A stretch of 37,546 bases of DNA, taken from assembly GCA_026996165.1 (NCBI GenBank), contig JALWMP010000142.1, forward strand, positions 1 through 37,546, read 5' to 3'. Position 1 is the stretch's first letter; each line of letters starts with the position of its first letter. Source of the DNA: Campylobacteraceae bacterium (GTDB lineage: Bacteria > Campylobacterota > Campylobacteria > Campylobacterales > Sulfurovaceae). Made by a program: the position numbers and the translations under genes. Under the pieces are notes generated by a model. It was given only the letters and a program-made list of their open reading frames with translations, ran no database searches and was not told where the DNA came from. Below are positions 27,847-37,546 of this stretch, one piece after another.

Positions 27847-28851
27847 ATGGAAGAAGAAGTAGAAGTATTTTGGAATTGGTTTAAAGAGCATAAAGATGAT
27901 GAGATAACTCTCCTTATAGAAGAGGCAAATAGAGAACTAAGAGCTATCTATAAAGGTGTCTTTATTGAGTTTAATTTACAAACTGAGCCGAAAGAGTTAA
28001 TAGTTACTCCACATGGAGTTAGAGAGTTCTTTGCTACAGCTTATGCTTTAGTCAATAATGCACCTCAAATAGAAGGGTGGAAGATTACTGCTTGTAAACA
28101 ACCAATGGAGTTTTATGACTTTAAGATAGATGATATAGAGTTTAAGCTATCTGAACTTACTTTTATGCCTTTGGAGTCAGATGAGTACCTTGAAGATATT
28201 GCTGTTCGAATCTATCACAAAGATTATGTTTCACAAGAGGGAGAGAAACAAAACCAAGTCATAGAGGGAATATACAGAATCCTAGACAATCTTTTAGGAG
28301 AAGAGAGTGTAGCGTTTGATTTCCAATATATAGATTTTGATGATATGCCACACCCAAAAGAGAAGGACTACCCACTTAGCACTCTACCTGCCTTTGTAGC
28401 TCATAAAAAAGCAGAGAGAAAAAATGCAAAACAGAAGTTTCCTAAAGATGATATGGTATTACTAGAGGGAAAGTTAGAGAGTCTACCAACACTTTTAGCT
28501 ACTAATCAAGGGTTAAGGTATTATGGTTTTACAAAAGAGTTCCCTTATCTTTTACATCTCACTTTAAATATAAAACAGATAGGACAAAATGGTCTACCAA
28601 ATGGTAATACTGATGAATTGTATTTGATTGAAGATATTATCTACTCTGTCATTGTTAAAGAGAAAAATGGGCATTTTATAGCAACAGATACTTTTAAAGG
28701 AAAGAGAGATGTTTTCTATTATGTGAATAGTTTAGAAAGTATTGAAAAGGCTTTAAATAGTTTACCAACAGAACCTGTGAGTTGTGATGTCTCTTACACT
28801 GTTGAGTATGATCCTTTTTGGGTAAAGACTACAGCCTATATTTATATGTAA
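27847..28851 (+). CDS. Uncharacterised protein, C-terminal part DUF695-like
   Basis: N-terminal FWNWFKEH...APQIEGWKITACKQP and C-terminal FIATDTFKGKRDVFYYVN...VEYDPFW resemble the DUF695 protein group. Confidence 0.55.
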   Translation: MEEEVEVFWNWFKEHKDDEITLLIEEANRELRAIYKGVFIEFNLQTEPKELIVTPHGVREFFATAYALVNNAPQIEGWKITACKQPMEFYDFKIDDIEFKLSELTFMPLESDEYLEDIAVRIYHKDYVSQEGEKQNQVIEGIYRILDNLLGEESVAFDFQYIDFDDMPHPKEKDYPLSTLPAFVAHKKAERKNAKQKFPKDDMVLLEGKLESLPTLLATNQGLRYYGFTKEFPYLLHLTLNIKQIGQNGLPNGNTDELYLIEDIIYSVIVKEKNGHFIATDTFKGKRDVFYYVNSLESIEKALNSLPTEPVSCDVSYTVEYDPFWVKTTAYIYM

Positions 28852-28893
28852 AAAATTAGTTATAATACGAATAATAAACATGGAGTAAACCTT

Positions 28894-29622
28894 TTGGAAA
28901 CAGTAGATAAAAAAGCAAAACAAGAAAAAATTGTAACGATGTTTGATGACATCGCTTCAACTTATGATTTAACCAACAGAGTCCTAAGCATGGGCATAGA
29001 TATTCAATGGAGAAGAACAGCTTGTGAAAAAGCTTATGAGATATTGAATAGTAAAGAGTTAGAGCAGATTACTGATGTAGCTTGTGGAACAGGTGATTTA
29101 CTTCTTTTTTGGAAAGAGTATGCAGATAAAAAAGGAATAGATGTTCAACGATATGTAGGGGTTGACCCTTCTGTTGGTATGTTAGAGGTAGCACGAAAAA
29201 AGATAGACTTTGCCGAATTTAAAGAGGGTAAAGCTCAAGAGCTACCTGTAGATGACTCTTCTACTGAGCTTATCTCTATTTCTTATGGTATCCGTAATGT
29301 TGTTGATAGAGTAGAAGCTTTACAAGAGTTTTATAGAGCTTTAAAACCTAAAGGAATTGTGGTTATTTTAGAGTTTACTAAACAAGAGCGAGAGGGGCTA
29401 TTTGATAAAGTGGTAGATTTTGGAATGAAAAAGGTTTTACCTAGAGTTGGTGGGTTAATCTCTAAAAACTATGAAGCCTATAAGTATCTTCCTGACTCTA
29501 TTGAGGGGTTTTTAACTACAGAAATGTTAGAAAAAGAGCTAGTAGAAGCAGGATTTGAGATGAGATACACCAAATCTTTTACAATGGGTATCTCAACACT
29601 TCTAATTGCTCAAAAACCATAA
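28894..29622 (+). CDS. ubiE: Demethylmenaquinone/ubiquinone methyltransferase
   Basis: TTG start; MFDDIASTYDLTNRVLSMGIDIQWRR; VACGTGDL; SYGIRNVVDRVEALQEFYRALKPKG. Confidence 0.92.
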   Translation: METVDKKAKQEKIVTMFDDIASTYDLTNRVLSMGIDIQWRRTACEKAYEILNSKELEQITDVACGTGDLLLFWKEYADKKGIDVQRYVGVDPSVGMLEVARKKIDFAEFKEGKAQELPVDDSSTELISISYGIRNVVDRVEALQEFYRALKPKGIVVILEFTKQEREGLFDKVVDFGMKKVLPRVGGLISKNYEAYKYLPDSIEGFLTTEMLEKELVEAGFEMRYTKSFTMGISTLLIAQKP

Positions 29623-29626
29623 ATAT

Positions 29627-29650
29627 GTACCAAAGTTTTACCTTTGGTAC
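29627..29650. terminator. Candidate bidirectional terminator, ubiE / lon
   Basis: GTACCAAAG-ttttac-CTTTGGTAC perfect 9-bp stem between convergent genes; no clear T-tract. Confidence 0.45.
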
Positions 29651-29663
29651 AGTCTGATTAAAT

Positions 29664-32096
29664 TTAAACCAATGCCTCCTTTAAGACATCACCTATCTGA
29701 GATACAGCAATAATCTCAATAGCCTCTTTTACATCACTAGGAATATCCTCTAAATCACGTTCATAATTTTTTTCTGGAATAAGAGCTTTAGTTACTCCTG
29801 CTTTATAAGCTGCTATAAGCTTCTCTTTTAGTCCTCCAATAGGAAGAACTTTTCCTGTTAGGGTTAGCTCTCCTGTCATAGCTATTTTATTGTCTACTTT
29901 TTGTTCTGATAAGATTGATGCAATGGCAACTGCCATAGTAATTCCTGCACTTGGTCCATCTTTTGGTGTAGCTCCCTCTGGAACATGAATATGTAGGTCA
30001 AAACGTTTGTAGATTTCACTAGCCTCTATGCTTTGGCTAGACTCTTTTTCTTTTAGAGGTATAATGTTTTTGTTAATAGCTAATGAACCATTTTCTATTA
30101 AACTTTTGACAACAGAAAAGGCTATGTGTGCTGACTCTTTCATAACATCGCCAAGGCTACCTGTAAGTTTAACAGCTCCTTTTCCTTTGAGTTTAATGGC
30201 TTCTATTTTGAGTACATCTCCACCTACTGATGTCCATGCTAGACCATTAACTACACCTATAAGAGGCTCTTTGTCAACATTGGAGATTTCAAATACCTTT
30301 TTGTTGGCAAATTTAGGTAGGTCTTTGATTTTAATCTTTATCTTTTCTAGTTCATCATTTAGGAGTAGTTTAGTAGCTACTTTACGCATTATCTCTGCAA
30401 TTTTACGTCGTAGACCTCTTACTCCTGGTTCTCTTGTATACTCATCAATAAGTAGTTTTAGAGCTTTGTCTGTTATCTCAAATTCCTCCTCTTTGAGTGC
30501 ATGTTTTTTTAACTCTTGAGGAATAAGGTACTGTTTTGCAATCTCTAACTTTTCATTTGGTGTATAGGAGCTTACCTCAATAAACTCCATACGGTCACGA
30601 AGTGGTGCAGGTATCTGTCCAACATCATTTGCAGTAGCAATAAATATAGCTTTGCTTAAGTCAATGTCAAAGTTTAGGTAGTAGTCACGGTACTCTTTGT
30701 TCTGTTCTGGGTCAAGAATTTCTAAAAGAACAGCTGTTGGGTCACCTCTGTGTCCTCGTCCTACTTTGTCAATTTCATCTAAAACAACTACAGGGTTCAT
30801 GCTCTTAGCTGTAATAAACCCTTGAACTAAACGTCCTGGCATTGCACCTACATATGTTCTTCGGTGTCCTCTTAGTTCATTGACATCTTCTAGTCCACCA
30901 AGTGCTATACGTACTAAAGGTCTATCTAATGCTTTAGCAATAGAGTTAGCAAGAGAGGTTTTACCTACTCCTGGAGGTCCAGAGAAACATAAAATCGCTC
31001 CTGCTGTTCCATCTAATGTAATATCGCGTTGTTGGGCAAGTTGTCGTACAGAGAAGAACTCTACTATTCTCTTTTTTGGCTCTTCTAGTGAAAAATGGTC
31101 AAGGTCAAGTCTCTCTTGTACCTCTTTTACTTTTAGTTCTTTTTCACTAAATTTACCAAATGGAAGTTCAAAAACATACTCTAAATAGGTCTGAATCTGT
31201 GCAGCGTCAGCAGACTCTGGGTGCATTCTTGCAAAACGGTTAAGTTGTTTTTCTATCTCTTTATAAGCATCTTCTAAAAGATGAGGTTTTAGCTCTTTTA
31301 GTTTGTCTCTAAAATCCTCAATCTCTTTTTCTCTTTGGACATCAACACCTAGCTCTTTGTTAATCTCTTTAAGTTGTTCTTTTAAAAAATACTCTTTGTT
31401 AATCTGCTCAATCTTTGAGTGTACCTTAGAACGAATTTCACGCTCTACTCGTGCAGACTCCATCTCATTTATAATAATGTCAATAACTTTAAGTAGTCGT
31501 TGCTCTACATCGTCATTGGCATAAATCTCATAAGCTTCTGTTTTTGAGAGTTTAAGCAGAGATGAGACCAAGTCTACAACTCTGTATGGATTATCGGTCT
31601 CTGAGATAGTCTTTAGTAAATCAGAGGGAATGGAGTTGTTAACTTTTGAAAGAAGTTTAATCTTTTCGTTGAGTAGGGTTATAAGTGCATTTGTTTTTAG
31701 TTCATCATACGGTTTATTTTCAAGTAGGTATACCATAGCACTTTGAAAAGAGGTATTGTCATCTATCTCAATGGTCTCTAAATCACTAACAATTTCACCT
31801 CGTGCAAGTCCTTGAAAAAGAATCTTAACACGACCATCTGGAATATTTACTTTTCTCATAATAGAGCCAATAACTCCAATCTTGTGAATGTCCTCTTCTT
31901 TTCGTGAACCCTCAAAACCCTCTTTTGTAGTAGTAAGTAAAATTAAGGAGTTTTTCTCCATAGCAAAAGTAGCAGCGTCTATGTCCTCTTTTTTAGTTAA
32001 AAAAATAGGAGAAATCATAAAAGGGTATAAAAAGAGTTCATCTTCTATGATAATAGGTACTTGTGTAGGAAATGGTTCATAGTTACTTAGTTGCAT
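29664..32096 (-). CDS. lon: ATP-dependent protease Lon
   Basis: Walker A FSGPPGVGKTSL, Lon N-domain, catalytic PKDGPSAGITMA. Confidence 0.97.
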   Translation of the reverse strand: MQLSNYEPFPTQVPIIIEDELFLYPFMISPIFLTKKEDIDAATFAMEKNSLILLTTTKEGFEGSRKEEDIHKIGVIGSIMRKVNIPDGRVKILFQGLARGEIVSDLETIEIDDNTSFQSAMVYLLENKPYDELKTNALITLLNEKIKLLSKVNNSIPSDLLKTISETDNPYRVVDLVSSLLKLSKTEAYEIYANDDVEQRLLKVIDIIINEMESARVEREIRSKVHSKIEQINKEYFLKEQLKEINKELGVDVQREKEIEDFRDKLKELKPHLLEDAYKEIEKQLNRFARMHPESADAAQIQTYLEYVFELPFGKFSEKELKVKEVQERLDLDHFSLEEPKKRIVEFFSVRQLAQQRDITLDGTAGAILCFSGPPGVGKTSLANSIAKALDRPLVRIALGGLEDVNELRGHRRTYVGAMPGRLVQGFITAKSMNPVVVLDEIDKVGRGHRGDPTAVLLEILDPEQNKEYRDYYLNFDIDLSKAIFIATANDVGQIPAPLRDRMEFIEVSSYTPNEKLEIAKQYLIPQELKKHALKEEEFEITDKALKLLIDEYTREPGVRGLRRKIAEIMRKVATKLLLNDELEKIKIKIKDLPKFANKKVFEISNVDKEPLIGVVNGLAWTSVGGDVLKIEAIKLKGKGAVKLTGSLGDVMKESAHIAFSVVKSLIENGSLAINKNIIPLKEKESSQSIEASEIYKRFDLHIHVPEGATPKDGPSAGITMAVAIASILSEQKVDNKIAMTGELTLTGKVLPIGGLKEKLIAAYKAGVTKALIPEKNYERDLEDIPSDVKEAIEIIAVSQIGDVLKEALV

Positions 32097-32112
32097 TGAT
32101 TCTTTTTATCCT

Positions 32113-32769
32113 TTAGTTAAAAATACTTTCAAAAAAGCCTACTTTTGGAGGCTTAATATCTGCCATGTTAAGTGGAGAGTTTGCATTCTTTTCTTTATAT
32201 ATTTTAGCTGCTTTCTCTTTACCCAATCTTCTATATAGACTAGCAATATTTTCATTGAGTATATATTGAGCCATATGCAGACGAACTTTAATTGTATCTA
32301 CAACAGGAAGATAGATAGAGTTTGGGTACTGTTTAACAAATTTATCTACATTGGTTAAGGTATCAAGCATTAGTTTTTGTTCTTTGTTGATGTCTTTTAT
32401 TCCTAAAAATGCTGCTTTGATTTTTAAGAATTTTGCTTGTTCTATCTTTGTCCCTTTGGCATACTTTTTAAGATACTCATCTAAGTAGTAGTCTGCCATA
32501 ATATACTCTTGGTCTTCCATATGAGCTTGAGCTAAAAGCATAGTAGCTGTAGGTAAAAGTGGAGAACGAGCATGTTCACTTCTAAGTGATATATAGTAGT
32601 TATCTGCTTTGTCTAGGTTAGATGAAGCAATCTCCTTTACAACATGATTGTACCAATAGAGTGCTGGTTTGTCATATTCATTAACAGCATCTTTGTTACT
32701 ACAAGCTGTGAAAAATAATATAAAGAGCAAAATTGCCCCTATTTTTTTATTTAATTTAATTCTCATCAT
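32113..32769 (-). CDS. bamD: Outer-membrane assembly lipoprotein BamD (ComL-like)
   Basis: Lipobox LFFTAC; YDKPALYWYNHVVKEIASSNLDKADNYYISLRSEHARSPLLPTATMLLAQAHMEDQEYIMADYYLDEYLKKY; adjacent to lon as in Helicobacter/Campylobacter. Confidence 0.85.
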   Translation of the reverse strand: MMRIKLNKKIGAILLFILFFTACSNKDAVNEYDKPALYWYNHVVKEIASSNLDKADNYYISLRSEHARSPLLPTATMLLAQAHMEDQEYIMADYYLDEYLKKYAKGTKIEQAKFLKIKAAFLGIKDINKEQKLMLDTLTNVDKFVKQYPNSIYLPVVDTIKVRLHMAQYILNENIASLYRRLGKEKAAKIYKEKNANSPLNMADIKPPKVGFFESIFN

Positions 32770-32858
32770 TAACCTTATATCTTATTTTAAAAAAATATAA
32801 TACCTCAATATCTATTATATTTTGCTATAATCACCAAAAATCAAAAAGGGGTTTTACT

Positions 32859-33605
32859 TTGACATTGACAATTATTGGACCTGGTTCTATGGCAATGGCG
32901 ATTGCTTATGGACTAAAAGATACCTATAAATTAGAGTTTGTAGCACGAGATATAACTAAGTTAGAGAAGATAAAAGAGGAGTTTTCAGCTAAGGTTTATG
33001 CTTTAGAGAATTTTGATATTACTAAGAAAAATATTTTACTAGCTGTTAAACCCTATGCCTTAAAGAGTGTAGGGGAGCAACTTAGAGGAAAAGCTGAGTC
33101 ACTCTACTCAGTTTTAGCAGGTACTACAATAGAGGCTTTAAGAGCTAATGTATCTACTAAAAATGTAGTAAGAGTTATGCCTAATGTTGCGGCTAAGTTT
33201 CAAGCTTCTACTTCTGTAATGACAGGTGATGTTGCTAAAAAAGAGGAAGCAAAGGCTATTTTCTCTGCTATTGGAGATGTCTTTTGGGTAGATAGTGAAA
33301 AAGAGGTAGACATAGCTACTGCCATAGCAGGTTCTGGTCCTGCACTTTTAACTTTAGTTGCTGAGGCTATGATGGACGGTTTGGTTAAAGAGGGTATGAA
33401 GCGAGTTGATGCTATTGGGGTAACTAACTCTCTGTTTAAAGGTTTTGCACCACTTATTGCCTCTAATCACCCAGCACTCATTAAAGATTCTGTTATGAGT
33501 CCAGCAGGAACAACAGCTGCTGCTTATGGAGCATTGGAAGAGGGGGCAGTAAGAAGTGCCTTTATTAAGGCTGTTGGGGAAGCTTTCAGGATTACACAAA
33601 AATAA
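32859..33605 (+). CDS. proC: Pyrroline-5-carboxylate reductase
   Basis: TTG start; LTIIGPGSMAMAIAYG; VVRVMPNVAAKFQASTSVMTG; C-terminal SPAGTTAAAYGALEEGAVRSAFIKAV. Confidence 0.93.
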   Translation: MTLTIIGPGSMAMAIAYGLKDTYKLEFVARDITKLEKIKEEFSAKVYALENFDITKKNILLAVKPYALKSVGEQLRGKAESLYSVLAGTTIEALRANVSTKNVVRVMPNVAAKFQASTSVMTGDVAKKEEAKAIFSAIGDVFWVDSEKEVDIATAIAGSGPALLTLVAEAMMDGLVKEGMKRVDAIGVTNSLFKGFAPLIASNHPALIKDSVMSPAGTTAAAYGALEEGAVRSAFIKAVGEAFRITQK

Positions 33606-33713
33606 ATAATAGATAATATTAAAATAATTTTATATTACTTATCTAGTTTAAACTTTAAGAAATTATAAAAATATTATAATTGTAATAATTTATATTTCTT
33701 AAAGGAATAACTA

Positions 33714-36700
33714 ATGCTTGCTTTTTTAAAAAAACTTCTATTTATATGGGTACTATTTTTTAATACCTCTTTGTTAGCTGATAGTATATTACTAAAAGAT
33801 ATTTCTATCTCTGATGCCTCTTCTGTTTATGAGTATCAGAACTCTTTACAGTTTGCTGTTACCATAGAAGCTTCTCCAATGTATGGGTCAATTACTGTTC
33901 ACTATAAGACTATAAGTAATGGTTCAGCAACATCAGGAAGTGATTATACATATACAGAAGGAGACCTTAAATTTACTAGTGATGGTCCTACAACAAAAAT
34001 AATTACAGTTCCTGTTTTAAATGACACTATACATGAGCCTACAGAGCATGTTACCGTTGAAATTACAGAAAGTGCTTTGGCATATGAGATTATAGACAAC
34101 CAAGGAAATGGGACTATTTATGATGATGATTTAAAACCATTGAAGTTGACAACTTTTAATGATAAAAGTATAACAGAGACAGATTCAACACAAACTCTCT
34201 ATATGGTTGCCTATTTTAATCAAAATCTTCCATCTGATGTTAATGTAACTTATCATACCGTAGATAATACAGCTCATGCAGGAGATGATTATGTAGCAGT
34301 TTCAGGAGGTACAGTTACAGCTACAGCAGGTAATAATAGAGTTTTACTTCCAATTACAATTAATGGAGATACCTCTCCTGAATCAACAGAAGATTTTAAA
34401 GTTATTATAGACTCTATATCTAGTGGAATTATTGGTGATAGCCAAGCAACAGCAACTATTGATGATGATGATACTATTGAGGTATATAATGATTGTAGTC
34501 ATGTAGAAGAGGGCAATGAAGGAGAAAGTAGAAATTTAGTTTGTCATATATATCTAGCCAAACCATATCCAGAAGATGAACCAGATTTAAAAATTGATTA
34601 TAATTCAGAAGATGGTAGTAATCCATCAGCAGTAGCAGGAGAGGACTATACTTCTATTAGTGGTACAGTTACTTTTAAAGCAGGAGATACAGAGAAGCTA
34701 GTTTATATTCCTACTATTGGAGACAATAATATTGAAGATGATGAAAATGTCAAGTTGGTTATTTCTGGAAGTTCTGCTATTGTTGATGCTGTAGGTAAAG
34801 GAGAGATTATAAATGATGATGGAGATTTTCCAGGAGTTAATTTTTCATCAGCAAATGTATCGGTAGTAGAGGGAAATAGCTCAACTAGAACACTTAACTT
34901 TCATTGTCAATTAGATGCTGATGCTGTTGCAGATAGTTATTTTTATTATTATACTAAAGATCGTACAGCTAAAGTAAGTGACAATGATTATGTTGCTATC
35001 TCTACTACAAGATACAATATCCCAGAAGGAACTCGTGATATTAATATTCAAGTTACAGTCAATGGAGATAAAAAGATAGAAGAAGATGAACAATTTTATT
35101 TAAAAGTTAAAAATGAACATAATATTATTATTCATGGGCATACAGCCAAAGGAACTATTGTAAATGATGATGGAACATTGGCAACTTTAAGATTTGATAA
35201 GCCATCTTATGAGATTGTTGAGGGAAATAGTAGTACTAAAACATTAAATTTTACTTTAAGTTTGGATAGTCCTGCATTAGCAGGTTCATCTTTTGATTAC
35301 TATAGTTCTGATAATAGTGCTAAAGTGGCCGATAATGATTATGTTAAAATAGAAGATGATAAACATATATTTAGTGGTGGTGAGACCAGTGTAACTATTC
35401 CTGTAACAATTAATGGAGATACAAATATAGAAGATGATGAGAAGTTTTATCTTCATATCTGTAATGAGACAAATCTTACTATTTCAGGAACACAAACTGC
35501 TACTGGTAAGATTGTTAATGATGATGGTACTTATCCTAAGTTAGATATAGAAAAGAGTAGTTATAGCACCTATGAGGGAAATAGCTCAACTCATACTATA
35601 GATATTAAATTAGTATTAGATAAACCAGCATTAGAAAATACATCTTTAGACTACTATACTTATGATAAAACAGCACAAGACGGTAGTAGCCCTACAGAAG
35701 ATAATGACTATGTTGCTACTAATGGAGCATTAAATATTCCTAAAGGTAGTACTTCTGCTACACTTAAATTGACAATTAATGGAGACACCAATATTGAACC
35801 AAATGAGATGTTTATAATAGCATTAAAGAACCCTAAAAATATTACTTTTGGAAGAAGCAGTAGTGGAGTTTACATCTTAAATGATGATGAGCATAATAAT
35901 GACCCATTTGTCTGTGATGAACACATGTACCTCTCTAGTAGTAAAAAACGAGGCAGTGAAGAGACAGGGAAGATGTGGTTACATAGAATTGACACAAGTA
36001 CAAGCCCTTTTAGATTTGAAGTAATGGACGATGCAGGAGAAAATAACCTATATAATGCTATTGGGTATAACCCTGAAGATAACTATATTTATGGACTCTA
36101 CTATAGAAATTTAGTTAAGATTAGTAAAACAGGAAAGGTTATTGATTTAGGAAAAATTACTAGCTTACCAAAGGCTTTTGACTCTTATCAACTCTTTGCT
36201 GGTGCTATTTATGACAATGAACACTATTATGTAGCAGGAGTTGGGCTAAATACTAATAAAATGTATATTATTAATCTTAACGATAAGAGTGTGACTGAAA
36301 AAACTCTTTCTAAAAGTATAAATATAAAAGATTTTTCTCTCTCTCCTCATGGTAATTATCTTTATGGTATTATTGATGGTGGACAGTTTGTTAAGATAAA
36401 TACTATTTCAGGAGTGGTACAAGAGATAGGAGAGGCTCATAGTGGGGAGTTTGACTCTACTTTTTCAGATAAAAATGGTCGATTTTTTGCAAATGATAGT
36501 AAAGGTAGTGGATTTTATGAATTTAATACCAAAACTGGTGCAAAAGCTTTCCTATCTAACTCACAACCTGCTACCTTTAACGATGGAACAAACTGTCTAA
36601 ATGCTGAACTTCTCTTTACAGATTATGGAGATGCTCCTATTAGTTATGGTCCTGCATGGCATAATATTGCAAATGGCATATATCTTGGAGATAAGGTAGA

Positions 36701-37546
36701 CCACGATATTAACTCTTACGATACAGTCAATGCAGATGGAGATGACCTTAATGGAGTTGATGATGATGACGGTGTAACTTTAGTTGATGGAACAGATATT
36801 AATGGTACATACTTTGAGACAAATACAACTCATCAGATAAAAGTTAAACTCTCTAAATCTGCATATCTTAAATTATGGATAGACAAGGGTATAGATGGTC
36901 ATTTTGATGATTCAACCGACTTAATATATAGTTCAAGCTCTAAGTTATCAGCAGGGGAGCATACTATTACTTTTTCTCTTGCTGATGGATTAGTAACCAA
37001 TAAAATTACTTATCTACGGGCAAGAGTCTCATCATCTGCTAGTATGAATCCTTCAGGGTTTATAACAGATGGAGAGGTTGAAGACTATGCTATCTATTTT
37101 GGAACAGGGTTTACTCCAATACATGGAAAGTTTAATGTAGAGCGAACCAATAGTGGTAACTACACTATTAACTCAAATGAACGAAATGCGTGGTATACCC
37201 AAATAGTAGGTCGTGACTTTGACTACTCTTTAGTATTTTATAAAGATGATTTTTCAGCAGAGCAAAATATCTCAAAAATCCCTGCTAAGATAGAGCTGTT
37301 TGATATAGATAAAAATGTAACTATTTATGAACGATATATCTATATTAGTGATAGTGACTCTAATAGTAGATTTTACTTTCTCTCATCGGGAGAGAATCCA
37401 AACTCACCAACAAACGATTTAGGTGAACTCCCTGCATCTAAAGAGGTGATTTTTAGAGTTACTTACCCAAAAGATAGTTCTGGAAATATTATACAATCCG
37501 ATTGTCTTGGTACGGCTAAAGAGTGTTTTGATGCACAAACAAGTTT
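33714..37546 (+). CDS. Very large exported Calx-beta / beta-propeller-like / GEVED domain surface protein (3' end outside window)
   Basis: ATG at 33714 with aaagga RBS; signal peptide MLAFLKKLLFIWVLFFNTSLLA; frame open to the window end (at least 1277 codons). Six Calx-beta modules ending in GTIYDDD, ATIDDDD, GEIINDDG, GTIVNDDG, GKIVNDDG, YILNDDE; then MYLSSSKKRG... DUF6923-like region; then DYGDAPISYG...DGEVEDYAIYFG GEVED domain. Confidence 0.88.
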   Translation, partial: MLAFLKKLLFIWVLFFNTSLLADSILLKDISISDASSVYEYQNSLQFAVTIEASPMYGSITVHYKTISNGSATSGSDYTYTEGDLKFTSDGPTTKIITVPVLNDTIHEPTEHVTVEITESALAYEIIDNQGNGTIYDDDLKPLKLTTFNDKSITETDSTQTLYMVAYFNQNLPSDVNVTYHTVDNTAHAGDDYVAVSGGTVTATAGNNRVLLPITINGDTSPESTEDFKVIIDSISSGIIGDSQATATIDDDDTIEVYNDCSHVEEGNEGESRNLVCHIYLAKPYPEDEPDLKIDYNSEDGSNPSAVAGEDYTSISGTVTFKAGDTEKLVYIPTIGDNNIEDDENVKLVISGSSAIVDAVGKGEIINDDGDFPGVNFSSANVSVVEGNSSTRTLNFHCQLDADAVADSYFYYYTKDRTAKVSDNDYVAISTTRYNIPEGTRDINIQVTVNGDKKIEEDEQFYLKVKNEHNIIIHGHTAKGTIVNDDGTLATLRFDKPSYEIVEGNSSTKTLNFTLSLDSPALAGSSFDYYSSDNSAKVADNDYVKIEDDKHIFSGGETSVTIPVTINGDTNIEDDEKFYLHICNETNLTISGTQTATGKIVNDDGTYPKLDIEKSSYSTYEGNSSTHTIDIKLVLDKPALENTSLDYYTYDKTAQDGSSPTEDNDYVATNGALNIPKGSTSATLKLTINGDTNIEPNEMFIIALKNPKNITFGRSSSGVYILNDDEHNNDPFVCDEHMYLSSSKKRGSEETGKMWLHRIDTSTSPFRFEVMDDAGENNLYNAIGYNPEDNYIYGLYYRNLVKISKTGKVIDLGKITSLPKAFDSYQLFAGAIYDNEHYYVAGVGLNTNKMYIINLNDKSVTEKTLSKSINIKDFSLSPHGNYLYGIIDGGQFVKINTISGVVQEIGEAHSGEFDSTFSDKNGRFFANDSKGSGFYEFNTKTGAKAFLSNSQPATFNDGTNCLNAELLFTDYGDAPISYGPAWHNIANGIYLGDKVDHDINSYDTVNADGDDLNGVDDDDGVTLVDGTDINGTYFETNTTHQIKVKLSKSAYLKLWIDKGIDGHFDDSTDLIYSSSSKLSAGEHTITFSLADGLVTNKITYLRARVSSSASMNPSGFITDGEVEDYAIYFGTGFTPIHGKFNVERTNSGNYTINSNERNAWYTQIVGRDFDYSLVFYKDDFSAEQNISKIPAKIELFDIDKNVTIYERYIYISDSDSNSRFYFLSSGENPNSPTNDLGELPASKEVIFRVTYPKDSSGNIIQSDCLGTAKECFDAQTS
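33783..35890 (+). repeat. Six tandem Calx-beta coding modules, about 340-365 bp each
   Basis: Approximate modules 33783-34130, 34132-34473, 34474-34822, 34823-35172, 35173-35526, 35527-35890; each ends in a (N/D)DD motif. The last three share EGNSST. Confidence 0.75.

Noticed and set aside
34911-35093. Antisense ORF 34911..35093 (-)
   Set aside because: Shadow ORF within the large plus-strand Calx-beta coding region.
1-37546. Defence system, CRISPR array, prophage, insertion-sequence transposase, tRNA or rRNA
   Set aside because: No regularly spaced direct repeats, no transposase, integrase, Cas or defence domains in the ORFs, and no tRNA-like cloverleaf noticed by eye. A tRNAscan/Infernal run would be needed to exclude small RNAs.

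Overview
AT-rich chromosomal segment from a Campylobacterota (epsilonproteobacterial) genome. It looks Sulfurovum/Sulfurimonas-like, judged from gene content and from synteny with Helicobacter/Campylobacter: rppH-lysC-hobA-holB-folP, tatB-tatC-queA, M16 peptidase-dapA-SDR, and lon-bamD...proC. Most of the window is ordinary housekeeping content. No tRNA, rRNA, CRISPR array, prophage or defence island was recognised. The less ordinary items are: (1) a composite repeat made of two different palindromes plus a partly conserved spacer, present twice about 24 kb apart (778-876 and 24575-24664) and lying between co-directional genes in the same orientation relative to transcription; (2) a perfect 26-bp palindrome in the divergent hemW/rppH promoter region; (3) a very large exported Calx-beta/GEVED protein that runs off the right edge and is missing from the ORF track; (4) a TatC with a large predicted periplasmic-loop insertion; (5) an outer-membrane protein next to a metal ABC binding protein and permease, with no ATPase in the window; (6) a FIST-domain histidine kinase without an adjacent response regulator; (7) several uncharacterised envelope proteins. 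I found no clearly new multi-gene system. The composite palindromic repeat is the best candidate for something under-described.
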